The translations under genes were made by a program, and so were the position numbers. Shown one piece after another: positions 35,869 through 37,225 of a stretch of DNA of 37,225 bases; positions within the stretch are counted from its first letter, which is position 1, and every line of letters starts with the position of its first letter. The notes beneath the pieces are model-generated. The model ran no database searches, was not told the DNA's origin, and saw nothing but the letters and a program-made list of their open reading frames with translations. Source of the stretch: a virus; IMG/VR virus record IMGVR_UViG_3300028837_001131, positions 1-37,225 of that record; one strand, written 5' to 3'.

Positions 35869-36053
35869 TTCAGTAGCACATCCTGTATCTTGACGCCCAA
35901 TACGGCCAGCACGATGGCCAGCATCACCGCTACGGTAGTGGCCATCACCCGGCCGTTTATGCCGCATTCGAGAGCCTTGATCTCTATTCTATAGACGAGA
36001 TAGACTCCCCAGGCGGCCAACGCCAAGCCCCCTATGAATGGTATGTATTCCAT
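35865..36053 (-). CDS. Holin-like small membrane protein
   Basis: A 62-aa protein with two hydrophobic helices (FIGGLALAAWGVYLVY, about 6-21, and MATTVAVMLAIVLAVLGV, about 37-54) separated by a short charged loop. GGAGG precedes the ATG. It is coupled to the endolysin start. With a second holin on the other side of the endolysin, one of the two may be an antiholin or spanin-like accessory. Confidence 0.65.
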   Translation of the reverse strand: MEYIPFIGGLALAAWGVYLVYRIEIKALECGINGRVMATTVAVMLAIVLAVLGVKIQDVLLK

Positions 36054-36081
36054 CGTCTGCCTCCCAACACAGAATATCCTC

Positions 36082-37125
36082 TCAGCCCACCAGCAGCCCC
36101 GCCATCGGTTCCGCCCCGCCGTCCCCGCCTGCGAATGTTATGTCGTTCACCCATATCGCCATGTAGCCCTGCTCCAACGCGGTGTCCGTCCACGCGCCTA
36201 GGTCGGTGCGTTCCGTCCCCGTCCAGCGGGGGCCTTCCGGCATCGCGTCGCGGGAATCGGCGTCAGGGAAGGTTACCCGTCCCGGCTTGATTATTGCCGT
36301 CGCGTGGGTCGCCCGCAAGGTCAGGCGATAAGTAGCCGCAGCGGTCAGGGTTACCTCATCCCAGAAAGCGTCATGCCAATTCTGGTCCCGCAGCGCCTTG
36401 TCCTCATCGTCAACGGTCATGGAGGCAATGACAGCATCAGCAGCATTGTAGAGCCTCACTTCCCAGGAGGCGTTCGCAATTGCCGAATTGAATCCCACTC
36501 GTGCCCCATAGCAGACCATATCCGCGGGCACGATGAACTTGCAGCCCATCTCGTCCGGCGTGTCAGCAACATCGAAAGTCTCACCCTCACACGATATGGC
36601 GGCGAGGCCGTAGACGGTGCCGTCATCATATTGCACCGCGATGGGTGGCCGCCCGCTCACGGTGGCCCAACCAGTGCTGAACTGTTTATAGACGGGTGAT
36701 CCCGAGTCGCTGCCCAAGGCCTGGACGCCGATATCAATCGAGTTCGCAGGCGTGGGAGCAACCGCCTGGGGGCCAACCACAGCCGCCACCAGATCGCCCG
36801 CGGCCACCGTCGCATTGGTTCCTAGCGCAACCCAAAGCCACCCCACGCCCGCGGGTGTGAACCCACCGAACGCGCTGCCCCCATAATCCGCTCCCGAAGG
36901 ATGGCCATCGGCTGCCAAGGTCTCGATGGTGACTTTGTAATCCGGGGGAGCGCCATTGAATACATCGATATAAAAGCCAACCTTCTCAATCGTGCCATCC
37001 CAGGGTATAGCGAAGGCAATCGCGACTTTATCATCTGCATCATCCAGGTCATAGTTCTGGTCGCCGCTTATAGTCCAATCCGCTAGCGATGCTGGCCCCC
37101 ACAAAACCTTGACCGCCGTTCCCAT
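36082..37125 (-). CDS. Tail/virion surface protein with repeated beta-sandwich units
   Basis: A 347-aa protein starting MGTAVKVLWGPASLADWTIS, of beta-sandwich character with two similar halves. Each half has a segment of the type I-E-K-V-G-F-Y-I-D-V (FAIPWDGTIEKVGFYIDVFN; FIVPADMVCYGARVGFNSAI), then a V-T/R-x-E/L-x strand and a W-L/D-x-V-A/T-L strand. This layout is common in phage fibre or carbohydrate-binding surface proteins. The segment EGPRWTGTERTDLG near residue 300 is encoded by arm 2 of the 40-bp inverted repeat. It lies between the tail genes and the lysis module. Host binding is plausible, not shown. Confidence 0.65.
   Translation of the reverse strand: MGTAVKVLWGPASLADWTISGDQNYDLDDADDKVAIAFAIPWDGTIEKVGFYIDVFNGAPPDYKVTIETLAADGHPSGADYGGSAFGGFTPAGVGWLWVALGTNATVAAGDLVAAVVGPQAVAPTPANSIDIGVQALGSDSGSPVYKQFSTGWATVSGRPPIAVQYDDGTVYGLAAISCEGETFDVADTPDEMGCKFIVPADMVCYGARVGFNSAIANASWEVRLYNAADAVIASMTVDDEDKALRDQNWHDAFWDEVTLTAAATYRLTLRATHATAIIKPGRVTFPDADSRDAMPEGPRWTGTERTDLGAWTDTALEQGYMAIWVNDITFAGGDGGAEPMAGLLVG
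36202..36241 (-). repeat. 40-bp perfect inverted repeat, arm 2
   Basis: Exact reverse complement of 33240-33279. Here it is read in frame in the tail-surface gene as part of GPRWTGTERTDLG, which fits the surrounding protein. This arm is therefore likely the original and the one in the four-Cys gene the copy. Confidence 0.9.
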
Positions 37126-37144
37126 CGGTTAGCCCCCCCTATTC

Positions 37145-37225
37145 CTAAGCATTCCCATAGACCACGTGCAGCGCCACGCAAACCCACTCCACGGTCGCGA
37201 CACTATCCACATTGAAACCAATCCA
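37145..37225 (-). CDS. Partial CDS (C-terminal 26 residues) at the window end
   Basis: The minus-strand frame from 37225 reads WIGFNVDSVATVEWVCVALH, then VVYGNA and TAG at 37147-37145. The strand-like end and the position just before the surface-protein gene suggest a virion protein. It begins exactly on a codon boundary at 37225. Joined to the gene cut at base 1 it makes one continuous 143-aa frame, so both pieces may be a single gene on a circular map. Confidence 0.65.
   Translation of the reverse strand, partial: WIGFNVDSVATVEWVCVALHVVYGNA

Noticed and set aside
1-37225. Integrase, attachment sites, CRISPR arrays, tRNA genes or insertion sequences
   Set aside because: None could be recognised by reading both strands. 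The Cro-like regulator alone does not show a temperate lifestyle.

Overview
The window reads as a GC-rich tailed dsDNA bacteriophage (siphovirus type, HK97-fold capsid), very likely a complete or near-complete genome. Every supported gene is on the minus strand, so the genome is read from high to low coordinates. Genes are packed with ATGA, TGATG or GTGA stop/start overlaps and strong GGAGG-type ribosome binding sites, which fits a bacterial host. I cannot name the host. No integrase, DNA polymerase, primase, tRNA or CRISPR array was seen.

Layout, in order of transcription. (1) Early region, about 34014 down to 21826: a near-consensus promoter (33986-34014), an XRE-type HTH regulator, then about forty small genes. 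The recognisable ones are a RecT/Bet-type annealing protein, a Gp157-family protein, a DUF5131 (Gp37/Gp68) protein with an ASCH-like partner, a phage ABA-sandwich protein, a RusA-type resolvase and a RepA-like RecA-fold helicase/ATPase. Many small Cys-rich (zinc-ribbon-like) proteins and single-span membrane peptides lie between them. An AT-richer, repeat-rich gap (23470-23603) after the helicase is a candidate origin or operator. (2) Control point, 22143-21765: a strong promoter, a 66-aa zinc-ribbon gene and a Rho-independent terminator that ends 14 nt before the terminase small-subunit ATG. (3) Late region, 21751 down to 1: terminase small and large subunits, a portal-MuF fusion, prohead protease, major capsid protein and small virion proteins. 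An unexpected sugar-modification cassette follows (methyltransferase-glycosyltransferase fusion, methyltransferase, glycosyltransferase, B12-type radical SAM enzyme, membrane peptide, glycosyltransferase). Then come the connector, gp10-like protein, tail terminator, tail tube, tail assembly chaperones with a -1 frameshift, tape measure, and a baseplate/beta-propeller tail protein. (4) The truncated genes at the two window ends join in frame, which suggests a circular map. Late transcription would then continue from 37225 through a second tail-surface protein and the lysis genes (holin-like, glycosidase/amidase endolysin, holin), ending at hairpins 34079-34152 just before the early promoter.

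How the parts work together: the early genes supply recombination and replication-initiation functions and probably rely on host polymerases. The promoter-terminator block at 22143-21765 looks like the late switch, possibly by antitermination. The late operon packages DNA, builds head and tail, and lyses the cell. The embedded glycosyltransferase/methyltransferase/radical-SAM cassette is co-transcribed with structural genes, so the simplest reading is that it modifies the virion itself. This cassette is the best candidate for a little-described system here.
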